NCBI GenBank assembly: GCA_005779395.1
Contig: SXJP01000049.1
Span: 1-52,416 of the forward strand
Origin: Actinomycetota bacterium
GTDB lineage: Bacteria > Actinomycetota > Acidimicrobiia > IMCC26256 > PALSA-610
Length of the DNA: 52,416 nucleotides
Reading direction: 5' to 3'
Below are positions 43,720 to 51,807 of the stretch, in pieces; the stretch's first letter is position 1; each line of letters starts with the position of its first letter. The translations under genes were made by a program, and so were the position numbers. Below the pieces are notes generated by a model. That model searched no databases. It had not been told where the DNA came from and saw nothing but the letters and a program-made list of their open reading frames with translations.

Positions 43720-44640
43720 CTAATGACTGAATTTCTCTCGATATTGCGGCACGCTAGCTAGCGGCGGGCGTTCGCGTAACTCGACTGCAACTCGCCTGAG
43801 TTCGTGAGCATCAGTGAAACGAACTAGTTCGTGCAACTCTTTATCGGTTGTCTGAAGCCCGGCGCGTCGCAATGCTGTTGCGAGTATTGCGAACGCCGGT
43901 GCGCCGAGTTCGTCTAGTCCACGGTTGCGATGTTCACGCACGCCTAAATCGGCTTGTGCGATCGAAGACCGTCCGAAACGATTCGCGATGTCAACTAACA
44001 GCGCGAACTCAACACCCCAGCCATGAGCGAACGGAACCGCGGCTAGCGCGCTACGACGGCCAGCGTATTCGCCGGAGAGTGGCTGCACGATGTCGGCTAG
44101 ATCTGGAAACAGGTAAGACAGCAATGGCCGCGCCATCAGTTCTGTTACTCTGCCACCGCCAGTTGGTTCGCCATGTAACGGTCGTCTGTAGAACGCCTTG
44201 GTGAACATGATGTTCTCGTCAACGAGCAGTGGACCGACTAGACGCGTAACAAAATGCGCTCCGAAGTTTCGGATGTCAGCGTCGATGAAACAGACGATGT
44301 CGCTATTGCTCGCGTACATCGCTTTCCATAGAGCGTTGCCTTTGCCGTGGCCATTACCGAACTCCGGCAGGATCGAAGCAACTGCGAGAACAGAAGCACC
44401 CTCGTCTGCTGCGGCTTCTGCGGTCGCGTCAGACGAGTCATCGTCGAGAACCAAGATCTCGTCTACGAGTTGGGTTCGCTCAACAAGTTCGCGTCGTATC
44501 GTCCCGACGATGTGGCCAATCGTGGATTCCTCGTTGCGTGCTGGCAGGCACACCGAGACGCTCAAACCATTCAGCAATCGAGCTTGAACTAGGGCGACTA
44601 GCTGCTCGACCTGCGATGGCTCGGCCTCAGACGGGGTCAT
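43720..44640 (-). CDS. gpgS: Glucosyl-3-phosphoglycerate synthase
   Basis: GT-A glycosyltransferase (GT81) that joins NDP-glucose to 3-phosphoglycerate. SVSVCLPARNEESTIG is the nucleotide-sugar start, LVLDDDSSDATAE and FIDADIRNF (DAD-type metal motif) follow, then PLSGEYAGRRSAL and GWGVEFALLVD as in GpgS. ATG at 44640 chosen; a GTG at 44688 would add 16 residues. The product feeds glucosylglycerate or methylglucose polysaccharide synthesis in relatives; the phosphatase gpgP is not visible here. Divergent from the riboswitch-controlled operon. Confidence 0.9.
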   Translation of the reverse strand: MTPSEAEPSQVEQLVALVQARLLNGLSVSVCLPARNEESTIGHIVGTIRRELVERTQLVDEILVLDDDSSDATAEAAADEGASVLAVASILPEFGNGHGKGNALWKAMYASNSDIVCFIDADIRNFGAHFVTRLVGPLLVDENIMFTKAFYRRPLHGEPTGGGRVTELMARPLLSYLFPDLADIVQPLSGEYAGRRSALAAVPFAHGWGVEFALLVDIANRFGRSSIAQADLGVREHRNRGLDELGAPAFAILATALRRAGLQTTDKELHELVRFTDAHELRRVAVELRERPPLASVPQYREKFSH

Positions 44641-44767
44641 ATCAATGCTGAGCCTACGAGTCGCGGACAAGTAGGCCTCGAAATTCACAAGGCGAGCAAC
44701 AGGCGATATCAGTTGCTGATCGTCAGAGCAGATTTGCTATGGTTGGCCTTCACATAGCAAGCAATTG

Positions 44768-44889
44768 CGCTCATCAAGAGCGGCTGAGGGACAGGCCCTA
44801 TGAAGCCGCGGCAACCAGTATTCAGATCGCCATGAACCTATGGATCGACGATCGGGGGACCAGGTGCCAATGCCTGATCGATGAGATGC
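44768..44889 (+). promoter_or_regulatory. SAM-I (S-box) riboswitch upstream of the threonine-synthase-like gene
   Basis: The conserved S-box core is present in order: P1 5' strand CTCATC (44770-44775), AAGAG, the GAGGGA and GGCCC segment, TGAAGCC, CGGCAACC, then GGTGCCAATGCCTG and the P1 3' strand GATGAG (44880-44885). It binds S-adenosylmethionine and turns off expression when SAM is plentiful. Downstream, a short AGCGG/CCGCT hairpin (44894-44906) and about 50 bases precede the ATG. There is no T-run, so control may be at translation rather than termination. A SAM switch implies a methionine or sulfur function for the operon. Confidence 0.92.
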
Positions 44890-44958
44890 TTCCAGCGGGT
44901 TCCGCTCGGGAGTGCTCAAGTCAGAGCGCACCGACACTGAGAGGGAACCGAAGAGGCA

Positions 44959-46209
44959 ATGAGTACATCTACAACATGCAAGGCGACAGGACTCCGATGT
45001 CGTGAGTGCAGCCACGAATATGAGCTTGCACCTATATATACATGCGAGTGGTGTTTCGGTCCGCTCGAAGTCATGTACGACTACGACGCGATCAAATCCT
45101 CGATTAGCCGCGAATCGATAGCGAATGGCCCCGACTCGATTTGGCGCTATGCCGAATTGCTACCAAGTTCGCGCGACGCAGCGGTTGATCTTGGCGCTGG
45201 GTTCACACCGCTCGTGCGCGCAGATCGCCTCGCAGCAGCATTAGGTCTTGGTGAACTTTGGATCAAGAACGACACGCTCAACCCGACCAACTCGTTCAAG
45301 GATCGTGTTGTCGCTGTAGCGCTAAGCAGAGCACTTGAATTCGGGTTCAAGACGGTCGCATGTGCCTCCACAGGCAACCTTGCCAACTCGGTAGCGGCCC
45401 ACGCGGCGCACGCTGGTCTCAAGAGCTATGTGTTCGTGCCATCCAACCTTGAGTCAGGCAAGATCGTTACCACTGCCGTCTATGGCGGCAACGTTGTTGC
45501 CGTCGAAGGCAACTATGACAACGTCAACAAACTCTGTGCAGAGTTAGCTGGCATGTATCCATGGGCGTTTGTAAACGTGAACGTGCGTCCGTATTACGCC
45601 GAGGGTTCTAAGACTCTTGCGTATGAGGTTGCAGAACAGCTCGGTTGGCAGACACCAGACCACGTTGTTGTCCCAATGGCTAGTGGTTCGCTTCTCACAA
45701 AGATCGACAAGGGTTTTCGTGAACTGCACAAGGTCGGACTTCTAGACGACGAACCACAGGTACGTGTCAGTGGTGCGCAAGCGTTGGGCTGTTCGCCGAT
45801 TGCTACGGCCTTCCTCGATGGCGCCGATGCGATCAAGCCAGTGAAGCCAGACACAATCGCCAAGAGCCTCGCTATTGGCAACCCTGCCGACGGTTACTTC
45901 GCTCTCGATGTTGTGCGCTCGACTGGCGGTGGAATGGCTGCTGTAACAGACGACGAAGTCGTAGAGGCGATGTTGTTGCTTGCTCGCACCGAAGGCATCT
46001 TTGCTGAGACTGCTGGTGGTGTCACGATCGCTACCTTGAAACGACTCGCAGAGCAGGGTGTCATAAAGTCAAACGAACGTGTTGTTGCTTACGTCACCGG
46101 CCACGGCCTAAAGACTCTCGACGCAGTAGTGCCTGTTGCTAAGCCAACAGCAACGATTGCGCCGAACATAGAAGCGTTCCACGCAGCATTCAATATCGAG
46201 GAGAACTGA
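44959..46209 (+). CDS. Threonine-synthase-like PLP enzyme (probable homocysteine-forming enzyme, MetM-type)
   Basis: 416 residues, fold-type II PLP enzyme. N-terminal zinc ribbon CREC...CEWC (Cys14, Cys17, Cys29, Cys32), PLP lysine Lys114 in TNSFKDRVV, phosphate-binding loop ASTGNLANSVAAHAA, then ALGCSPIATAF and ETAGGVTIATLKRL. By homology alone it would be thrC. But it lies behind a SAM riboswitch and overlaps by one base (TGATG) a sulfur-carrier gene. I recall a Streptomyces threonine-synthase homologue, MetM, reported to make homocysteine from O-phosphohomoserine using a MoaD-like thiocarboxylate; this gene fits that role better. True threonine synthesis is not excluded. Confidence 0.85.
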   Translation: MSTSTTCKATGLRCRECSHEYELAPIYTCEWCFGPLEVMYDYDAIKSSISRESIANGPDSIWRYAELLPSSRDAAVDLGAGFTPLVRADRLAAALGLGELWIKNDTLNPTNSFKDRVVAVALSRALEFGFKTVACASTGNLANSVAAHAAHAGLKSYVFVPSNLESGKIVTTAVYGGNVVAVEGNYDNVNKLCAELAGMYPWAFVNVNVRPYYAEGSKTLAYEVAEQLGWQTPDHVVVPMASGSLLTKIDKGFRELHKVGLLDDEPQVRVSGAQALGCSPIATAFLDGADAIKPVKPDTIAKSLAIGNPADGYFALDVVRSTGGGMAAVTDDEVVEAMLLLARTEGIFAETAGGVTIATLKRLAEQGVIKSNERVVAYVTGHGLKTLDAVVPVAKPTATIAPNIEAFHAAFNIEEN

Positions 46210-46484
46210 TGTCCGTAACCGTTCGTATTCCTTCGCAACTTCGTGAACTCTCCGGTGGTGCTGCCGAAGTCTCACTCGAAGCAGGAACTGTCCAGTCGAT
46301 TCTCAAGGCCCTCGACGCTGCCCACCCGGGACTTGGTGCGCGACTGTTCGACGATGCCGGTGCGTTGCGACGCTTCGTCAACGTGTTCGTCGCCGAGGAA
46401 GACATTAGATTTCTAGATGGCGTCGACACGGTGATCGAAGACGGTCAGGTCGTGAGCATCGTTCCTGCGGTAGCCGGAGGCTGA
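46209..46484 (+). CDS. cysO: CysO-like sulfur-carrier protein (MoaD/ThiS fold)
   Basis: 91 residues ending in the diglycine AVAGG, the site of C-terminal thiocarboxylation. SVTVRIPSQLRELSGG, RRFVNVFVAEEDIRF and GQVVSIVPAVAGG closely match the M. tuberculosis CysO layout as I remember it, more than ThiS or MoaD. CysO proteins hand sulfur to PLP enzymes (CysM in mycobacteria). Here the partner is the overlapping upstream enzyme. The activating E1-like enzyme and the Mec+ type hydrolase are not in the window. Transcription ends at the strong terminator just downstream. Confidence 0.9.
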   Translation: MSVTVRIPSQLRELSGGAAEVSLEAGTVQSILKALDAAHPGLGARLFDDAGALRRFVNVFVAEEDIRFLDGVDTVIEDGQVVSIVPAVAGG

Positions 46485-46518
46485 AAACAAAGAGTAAAGT
46501 AAGCAGAAATCTTGAATC

Positions 46519-46556
46519 GTGGTCGATCCTGCACGGGCGGGGGTCGACCACTTTTT
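46519..46556 (+). terminator. Intrinsic terminator of the riboswitch operon
   Basis: GTGGTCGATCC (46519-46529) pairs with GGGTCGACCAC (46541-46551), 11 pairs including one T-G, followed at once by TTTTT (46552-46556). It is the clearest Rho-independent terminator in the window. Confidence 0.9.
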
Positions 46557-46580
46557 ATTTGTTGCGGCCAGGTTCTGCTG

Positions 46581-47270
46581 ATGCAAGACTTTGGTATGAG
46601 CGGGTGGTCTAACCAAGCGCGTGATCTTCTGCGCGGTGCATTTGATCTTCGGTATCGCTACCCAGTTGGTTTCGAAGGCTTCAGCGCACTCTGCCGGATA
46701 GATCAGGGCAACAGCGAAGACATCGAAGCGACTGTCGCCATGGTCGCAGCCGGGAATGTAGAGGCTGTGCTCGCTAGCCAGCCGCCGAATCCGACTACCG
46801 AAGCATGGCTCATGCAAGAACTTCGCAGTCTTTCGCGTGGCCTTTGGGGACACGACTTCGATGCCGGCGAAGGCAAGTTCGCGATGTCACTCACGGAACC
46901 TGACCATCCCCTAGGTCCATTGGTGCAACTCCACGATGATCCGCATCAGGCAAGTTTCCGGATACGCGGTGGCAGGATCACTATGTCGTCGCGACGGCAA
47001 CAATCATTGCGCGAAATATTGCAGTTCCATCGTTGGCATGTCCGTCCAGACGGCAGGTGGTTGCCGGCGCAGTACACATCTGAGATTTGGGAGGTGGGAG
47101 TCGCTGGTCCACTTCGGGTTGATCGCTACACGGACCTGTACTGGCCAGTCGAAGGTGAACTATTTCCGCAACTTCGTAGGGTCAAGTCAGCAGACGATCT
47201 AGCGATGACGTCATCGTGTTCGGCGACGTTGCGTGAATGGCAATTGGCTGGCCACCGCGCTCAGACCTAG
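46581..47270 (+). CDS. DUF3386-like protein
   Basis: 229 residues. ARDLLRGAFDLRYRYPVGFEGFSA at the start, an alternating beta pattern in the middle (EATVAMVAAGNVEAVL, ASFRIRGGRITMSSRR) and the RPDGRWLPAQYTSEIWEV segment resemble DUF3386, a family best known from cyanobacteria, with no known function. No signal peptide. The frame is open further upstream, to a TTG at 46512, but that would place the terminator hairpin inside the gene; the ATG at 46581 is preferred. The end overlaps the convergent DtxR gene by four bases. Confidence 0.6.
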   Translation: MQDFGMSGWSNQARDLLRGAFDLRYRYPVGFEGFSALCRIDQGNSEDIEATVAMVAAGNVEAVLASQPPNPTTEAWLMQELRSLSRGLWGHDFDAGEGKFAMSLTEPDHPLGPLVQLHDDPHQASFRIRGGRITMSSRRQQSLREILQFHRWHVRPDGRWLPAQYTSEIWEVGVAGPLRVDRYTDLYWPVEGELFPQLRRVKSADDLAMTSSCSATLREWQLAGHRAQT

Positions 47271-47926
47271 CCGACGGTTACGTGGAGTTGCTCTGTGACT
47301 CTCGCTGGCACGAAGTGTTCGCCGGTTGCTGTTTGTAGAACCGTTCCTTTTGAGTCCCTGCCCGTGACAGTTGCCTGACATCCGGGCATTAGTCGCGCCA
47401 CGCCGACAATGTGCAGACCATCGTCGTCGATTTCGAGTTTCTCTGAGATCCGACTCACTGTGATGATCCCCTCATCGAGGCTCGCCAACGGAACGGTTGT
47501 GTCAACTCGACGTTGTCGCTTCGATCCTGGTATCGGGTTGCCGTGGGGACACGTAGCTGGGTCGCCCAAGAGTTCTATGAGTTTTGCCTCTACGTCATCT
47601 GAGATCACGTGTTCCCAGCGGTCGGCTTCCTTGTGGACCTTTTCCCACTCGAGGCCGATGACATCCATTAGAAGTCGTTCGGCAAGGCGATGACGGCGCA
47701 TAACAGTTGTAGCGAGAGTCCGGCCCTTGTCGGTGAGCGTCACCGTGCGGTCGGATTCGAGTTCCAAAAAGCCCTGGTCGGCTAGGCGGTTCACGGTCTC
47801 AGAGACGGCCGCTGCAGAAATCCCGAGACGCTCGACGAGACGGGCACGCATGACTTTGGTGCCTTCTTCTTCGATTTCGAGGATGTTTTCGAGGTATTCC
47901 TCTGTTGCATCGTGATGATCTGCCAT
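47267..47926 (-). CDS. DtxR/IdeR-family metal-dependent repressor
   Basis: N-terminal winged helix (MRARLVERLGISAAAVSETVNRLADQGFL), a dimerisation and metal-site region with HRLAERLLMDVIGLEW, DDVEAKL and DPATCPHGNPIPG (the metal Cys and His of the iron-type proteins), and a C-terminal SH3/FeoA-like domain. About 219 residues from the ATG at 47926, with AGGAAC six bases before it. Presence of the CPHGNPIP Cys and the adjacent ferric transporter point to Fe(II) sensing, not Mn. Divergent from the transporter, with an IdeR-like box between them. Confidence 0.92.
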   Translation of the reverse strand: MADHHDATEEYLENILEIEEEGTKVMRARLVERLGISAAAVSETVNRLADQGFLELESDRTVTLTDKGRTLATTVMRRHRLAERLLMDVIGLEWEKVHKEADRWEHVISDDVEAKLIELLGDPATCPHGNPIPGSKRQRRVDTTVPLASLDEGIITVSRISEKLEIDDDGLHIVGVARLMPGCQATVTGRDSKGTVLQTATGEHFVPARVTEQLHVTVG

Positions 47927-47968
47927 CTGGGTTCCTATTGGCTGAGTTCTGAGCACAGAGTTTGTTGC

Positions 47969-47987
47969 TCAGGTAAAGATAACCTTA
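47969..47987. promoter_or_regulatory. IdeR/DtxR-type box between regulator and transporter ATPase
   Basis: TCAGGTAAAGATAACCTTA agrees with the TTAGGTTAGGCTAACCTAA consensus (from memory) at 14 of 19 positions, with the AGGT and AACCT half-sites intact. It lies 8 bases before the ATG of the ABC ATPase, over its probable -10 (TAACCT), so iron-loaded repressor would block transcription. It may also cover the regulator's own promoter. Confidence 0.75.
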
Positions 47988-47994
47988 GAACCAC

Positions 47995-49089
47995 ATGCAA
48001 GCTAGGGGCCACTCGACAAGCGATCAGAACGGCATAGTGGGATCTGTCGCGCGCTCGGTCGTTTCGGTCAGGGGCCTTTGTAAGACGTACGGCGAAGAGA
48101 CTGCAGTCGACCGTGTCGACCTAGAGGTCACCGCAGGCGAACTCGTCGCACTGCTCGGTCCGAGCGGTTGCGGTAAGACGACGACGCTGCGCCTGATCGC
48201 TGGTTTCGATAGACCCGATGGTGGCGAGATTCTTCTTGACGGCAATCCCGTGGCTTCGGCCTCAGTTTTCGTTGCGCCCGAACGTCGCCGCGTCGGTGTC
48301 GTGTTTCAGGACTATGCACTGTTTCCGCACCTCAGCGTCGCTGAAAATATTGGTTTCGGTGTCCGTGATAAGGCAGCTCGCGCAGAGCGAGTTGGAGCGA
48401 TGCTCGACCTTGTTGGTCTCGCGAGCAAAGCGCGGCGCAAGCCTCATGAGTTGTCTGGTGGAGAGCAACAACGCGTAGCGATCGCTCGCGTACTAGCGCC
48501 AGACCCGGCGATCGTCTTGCTAGATGAGCCATTCTCGAATCTTGATGCAGCGCTCAGAGGCAGGGTTCGCGAAGAGGTTCGCGACATCTTGTCGGCCGCG
48601 GGCGCTACCTCTATTTTTGTTACCCACGATCAGGAAGAGGCGCTGTCGGTAGCCGATCGGGTAGCGGTTATGAACTCTGGGCGGATTTTGCAGTGCGACG
48701 ACCCGAGCACGCTCTATGAACACCCAGCAGACCGCTTCGTCGCCACGTTCGTTGGCGATGCCGACCTGTTGCCGGGAACCTCTGTTGGGGCGATGGTCGA
48801 TACTCCGCTCGGGCTTGTAGCGGCTGTGTCCGGCGGACCGACTGGCTCGGTAGACGTGGTGTTACGCCCGGAGCACATCAGGCTGCGCCTCGATGGTTCT
48901 GGCGGCGCGACGGTTATGCGCATTGTGTTCTTGGGCCACGACCAGGTCGTCGAGGTCCGGCTCGACTCTGGCGAACGCGTGCGTGCGCGTCTGCGGCCAG
49001 AAGCCATGTTCCATGCAGGGGAAAGGGTCTCTGTGAACGTAAATCAGCCCGTCGTGACCTTTGCTAGTCCGGTTTCAGCCACGATTTGA
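47995..49089 (+). CDS. Ferric iron ABC transporter, ATP-binding protein (FbpC-like)
   Basis: 364 residues. Walker A GPSGCGKTTTLRLIAG, Q-loop VFQDYALFPHLSV, signature LSGGEQQRVAIARVLAP, Walker B IVLLDEPFSNLD, switch His in VTHDQEEA, then a TOBE-type C-terminal domain (VVLRPEHIRLRL). The layout is that of the spermidine/Fe/sulfate importer ATPases. The substrate-binding and permease genes that follow identify iron. Its start is directly behind the IdeR-like box. Confidence 0.93.
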   Translation: MQARGHSTSDQNGIVGSVARSVVSVRGLCKTYGEETAVDRVDLEVTAGELVALLGPSGCGKTTTLRLIAGFDRPDGGEILLDGNPVASASVFVAPERRRVGVVFQDYALFPHLSVAENIGFGVRDKAARAERVGAMLDLVGLASKARRKPHELSGGEQQRVAIARVLAPDPAIVLLDEPFSNLDAALRGRVREEVRDILSAAGATSIFVTHDQEEALSVADRVAVMNSGRILQCDDPSTLYEHPADRFVATFVGDADLLPGTSVGAMVDTPLGLVAAVSGGPTGSVDVVLRPEHIRLRLDGSGGATVMRIVFLGHDQVVEVRLDSGERVRARLRPEAMFHAGERVSVNVNQPVVTFASPVSATI

Positions 49090-49090
49090 C

Positions 49091-49109
49091 TTAGGTAAGC
49101 CTAACCTTA
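49091..49109. promoter_or_regulatory. IdeR/DtxR-type box upstream of the iron-binding lipoprotein
   Basis: TTAGGTAAGCCTAACCTTA matches the IdeR consensus at 16 of 19 positions. It overlaps TATAAG (49108-49113), a probable -10 for the binding-protein gene, whose ATG is at 49122. So this gene has its own iron-repressed promoter in addition to read-through from the ATPase gene. Confidence 0.85.
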
Positions 49110-49115
49110 TAAGTT

Positions 49116-50159
49116 GTGCGGATGAAAACTTTCAGGTCCATCCCATTTCGATCGCTAGTAGCGGTCACTTCCCTGGCAGTAACCGCGAGTTTCTTCGCAG
49201 CGTGCGGTTCAGATGAATCCGGCCCCGACCTTGTCGTCTACTCGGGTCGCAAAGAAGAACTCATCGTTCCGCTCATGGAGCGATTCGAGAAAGAATCAGG
49301 TCTCGACGTAGAGGTTCGGTTCGGCCCTGACTCTGCTGAGTTTGCATTACAGATCGACTCAGAAGGCGACCGTGGCCCAGATGTGTTCATCAGCCAGAGT
49401 CCCGGGGCGATGGGTTTCCTTGACGAACAAGGTCGCCTCGTAGCCATCGACGAATCCTCAATCGCTGGAGTGCCAGACGAATACCACGCGGCCGACAACC
49501 ACTGGGTTGGAACCTCGGCTCGGGTCCGGGTGCTCGTCTACAACACAGACAACGTGACGGCCGACGAACTTCCCGAATCGGTATTCGACCTCACGCAAGA
49601 TGCATTCAAGGGTCGTGTCGGTGTCGCTCCAGACAACTCGTCGTTCATCGACTTCGTCACGACCCTGCGCGATCTTGAAGGCGACGACGCCACTGGAGCG
49701 TTCCTCGAAGGCCTTGCAGCCAATGGTGCTCGTGACTACGCCGATAACCATGCGATCCTCGAAGCGGTAGCGCGGGGCGAAGTTGATTTTGGTCTCATCA
49801 ATCACTACTACAACGAGCAAGCACTCTTAGAGGTTCCGGACCAGCCAACCGCGAACCACTTGTTCGCAGACGGTGACCCCGGCTCGATGATCTTGATGAC
49901 AACAGTCGGCATATTGAAGACCGGCGAAGACCACCGCGACGCAGCAGAGAAGCTCATCAGCTTCATGCTCAATGAAGAGTCACAGACTTACTTCGCTACC
50001 GAGACTCTTGAGTATCCACTTGTCGGCGGAATCGAACGTGGACTCGATGGCCTACCTGCGCTCAACGAAATCCATGCGCCGACAATTGATCTTGCGAGCC
50101 TCGGCGCCAAGTTCAAGACAACCCAAAAACTAATCTCCGATAGTGGCCTCATCGGTTGA
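49116..50159 (+). CDS. Ferric iron ABC transporter, substrate-binding lipoprotein (FbpA/FutA-like)
   Basis: 347 residues from GTG (ATG at 49122 equally likely). N-terminal signal ends in the lipobox FFAAC (Cys30), so the mature protein is lipid-anchored outside the membrane. LVVYSGRKEELIVPLMERFEK starts a type II periplasmic-binding fold, and the tyrosine pair in INHYYNEQ (Tyr231, Tyr232) is the ferric-binding dyad of the FbpA group. Overlaps the permease gene by 17 bases. Confidence 0.94.
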   Translation: MRMKTFRSIPFRSLVAVTSLAVTASFFAACGSDESGPDLVVYSGRKEELIVPLMERFEKESGLDVEVRFGPDSAEFALQIDSEGDRGPDVFISQSPGAMGFLDEQGRLVAIDESSIAGVPDEYHAADNHWVGTSARVRVLVYNTDNVTADELPESVFDLTQDAFKGRVGVAPDNSSFIDFVTTLRDLEGDDATGAFLEGLAANGARDYADNHAILEAVARGEVDFGLINHYYNEQALLEVPDQPTANHLFADGDPGSMILMTTVGILKTGEDHRDAAEKLISFMLNEESQTYFATETLEYPLVGGIERGLDGLPALNEIHAPTIDLASLGAKFKTTQKLISDSGLIG

Positions 50160-51771
50160 TCTAGAACTGCCGGTACGGGCGCGCCGCTATTGGCGCGCCC
50201 GTCCGCTGGGCCTGAGCATCGCTGGTTGGATTATCGGCGCGTTGTTCGCGACGCCACTTGCATACTTGCTTTGGGGTAACGCGACACGGTCCGGCTTCAT
50301 TACGACAATTCGCGAAGCAGATATTCCCGCGCCACTATTTCGGACTCTCATTCTCGCGACGTCTACGGCGGTTCTTTCAGCGTTCTTAGGAACAACTCTT
50401 GCGTGGTTGCTAGCGCGCACAGACCTGCCGGGTCGTCGAGTGTTTCGCAAGATCGCGCCTCTGCCGCTTGTATTTCCGAGCTTCATTGGAGCATTCTGTT
50501 TTCTCGCGGCATTCACAGATGGCGGACTTGTAGAGCGATATTTTCTTGGACCATTAGGTGTCGAAAAGCTTTGGCGCATCGAAGGTTTTGGTTGGTCCGT
50601 CGTTGTGCTTGTGCTGTTCACCTACCCGTACGTGTATCTGCCAGCACTTGCGCGCATCTCGGCGTTAGGGCCATCCTTAGAGGAGAGCGCGCGATCACTC
50701 GGACGCTCACCGCTCCGTACTTTTACAGGCGTCGTCTTACCTCAAATCTCTGGCGCTGTTGGTGCCGGAACGATGCTCGTATTTCTCTATTGCTTGAGTG
50801 AATTCGGCGCGGTGTCGTTGTTGCGTTACGACACGCTCACTAGAAGCATCTATCTCGCTACGCAATCCTTCGACAGGCAAGCTGCGTTTGCTCTCAGCCT
50901 CGTGCTCGCAGCGTGTGCACTCGTTGCCATCGGAGCCGAGCGACATTGGGCACGCAGGCGTGTGCTCACAGAAGCGGTTGGCGCGGGCCGGCATGTAATC
51001 ATCTACAGCCTCGGCCGTATGAAGATGCCTGCCGTTGTCGGTGTTGTTTTTGTACTTGTCCTTTCACTATTTGGTCCGCTCTCCGTCCTCGTGCAGTGGA
51101 GCGTGCGCGGAATACAAAATGGTTCGCAGGTCCACGCCGGCAGAATCTGGCCAGCGCTATTGAACACTGCGAGGTTCGGAATATTCGGCGCTGTCATCGC
51201 AGTTGCCATTGTGCTGCCGATCGCGTACTTATCTGTCAGACATCCGCGCGCAGTGGTGACAAGATTTTCGAGTGCTATGGCCACGAGCGCGTTTGCGTTC
51301 CCTGGGCTCATCATTGGTTTCGCGTTCGTAAGTGTCGCTGCCTCATCGTGGGTTCCGTCGTCTCTGTATCTCAGTACAGAACTGTTGGTCGTGGCCTACG
51401 TGGTGCATTTCGGCGCCCAAGCTTTGCGCTCAGCCGAGGTCGCTGTCGGTGGCGTACCACGACGTCTCGACGATGCTGGCAGGTCGCTCGGCGCCTCGAC
51501 GCTGCGACGATTCCTGAGAATCGATCTCCCGCTCATGAAGTCCGGCTTGGCTGCTGGAGGAGGGCTAGTGCTTCTGTCGATCATGAAGGAGCTTCCGCTG
51601 ACACTCCTGTTGATCCCGAACGAACAAGACACTCTCGCTCTGCGGGTCTGGTCCGCAGCGGACAGCCTTTACTACGCGCAGGCCGGGCTTTTCGCGCTGG
51701 TCTTAGTGGCAGCCTCGGGGGTTCTCACCTGGTTGCTCACGATCAGGCCGCTCGAACGCTCGCGATCCTGA
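50143..51771 (+). CDS. Ferric iron ABC transporter, fused permease (FbpB-like)
   Basis: 542 residues, about twelve membrane segments in two repeated halves. Each half has an EAA-type loop that docks the ATPase: EESARSLGRSPLRTFTGVVLPQ near residue 183 and DDAGRSLGASTLRRFLRIDLPLM near residue 443. This double permease is typical of FbpB/CysU-fused importers of Fe3+. GTG start inside the binding-protein gene. Completes the ATPase, binding protein and permease set. Confidence 0.94.
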   Translation: MASSVDLELPVRARRYWRARPLGLSIAGWIIGALFATPLAYLLWGNATRSGFITTIREADIPAPLFRTLILATSTAVLSAFLGTTLAWLLARTDLPGRRVFRKIAPLPLVFPSFIGAFCFLAAFTDGGLVERYFLGPLGVEKLWRIEGFGWSVVVLVLFTYPYVYLPALARISALGPSLEESARSLGRSPLRTFTGVVLPQISGAVGAGTMLVFLYCLSEFGAVSLLRYDTLTRSIYLATQSFDRQAAFALSLVLAACALVAIGAERHWARRRVLTEAVGAGRHVIIYSLGRMKMPAVVGVVFVLVLSLFGPLSVLVQWSVRGIQNGSQVHAGRIWPALLNTARFGIFGAVIAVAIVLPIAYLSVRHPRAVVTRFSSAMATSAFAFPGLIIGFAFVSVAASSWVPSSLYLSTELLVVAYVVHFGAQALRSAEVAVGGVPRRLDDAGRSLGASTLRRFLRIDLPLMKSGLAAGGGLVLLSIMKELPLTLLLIPNEQDTLALRVWSAADSLYYAQAGLFALVLVAASGVLTWLLTIRPLERSRS

Positions 51772-51807
51772 CGGCTTGCACTCTCGGTGCCCGAGTGCCA
51801 GAATGAC

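Noticed and set aside
44959..46209. Plain threonine biosynthesis gene (thrC)
   Set aside because: Kept as an alternative, but the SAM riboswitch and overlapping cysO make a methionine/sulfur role more likely than threonine alone.
46512..46580. Upstream start of the DUF3386-like gene
   Set aside because: It would place the strong terminator hairpin of the cysO operon inside the coding region.
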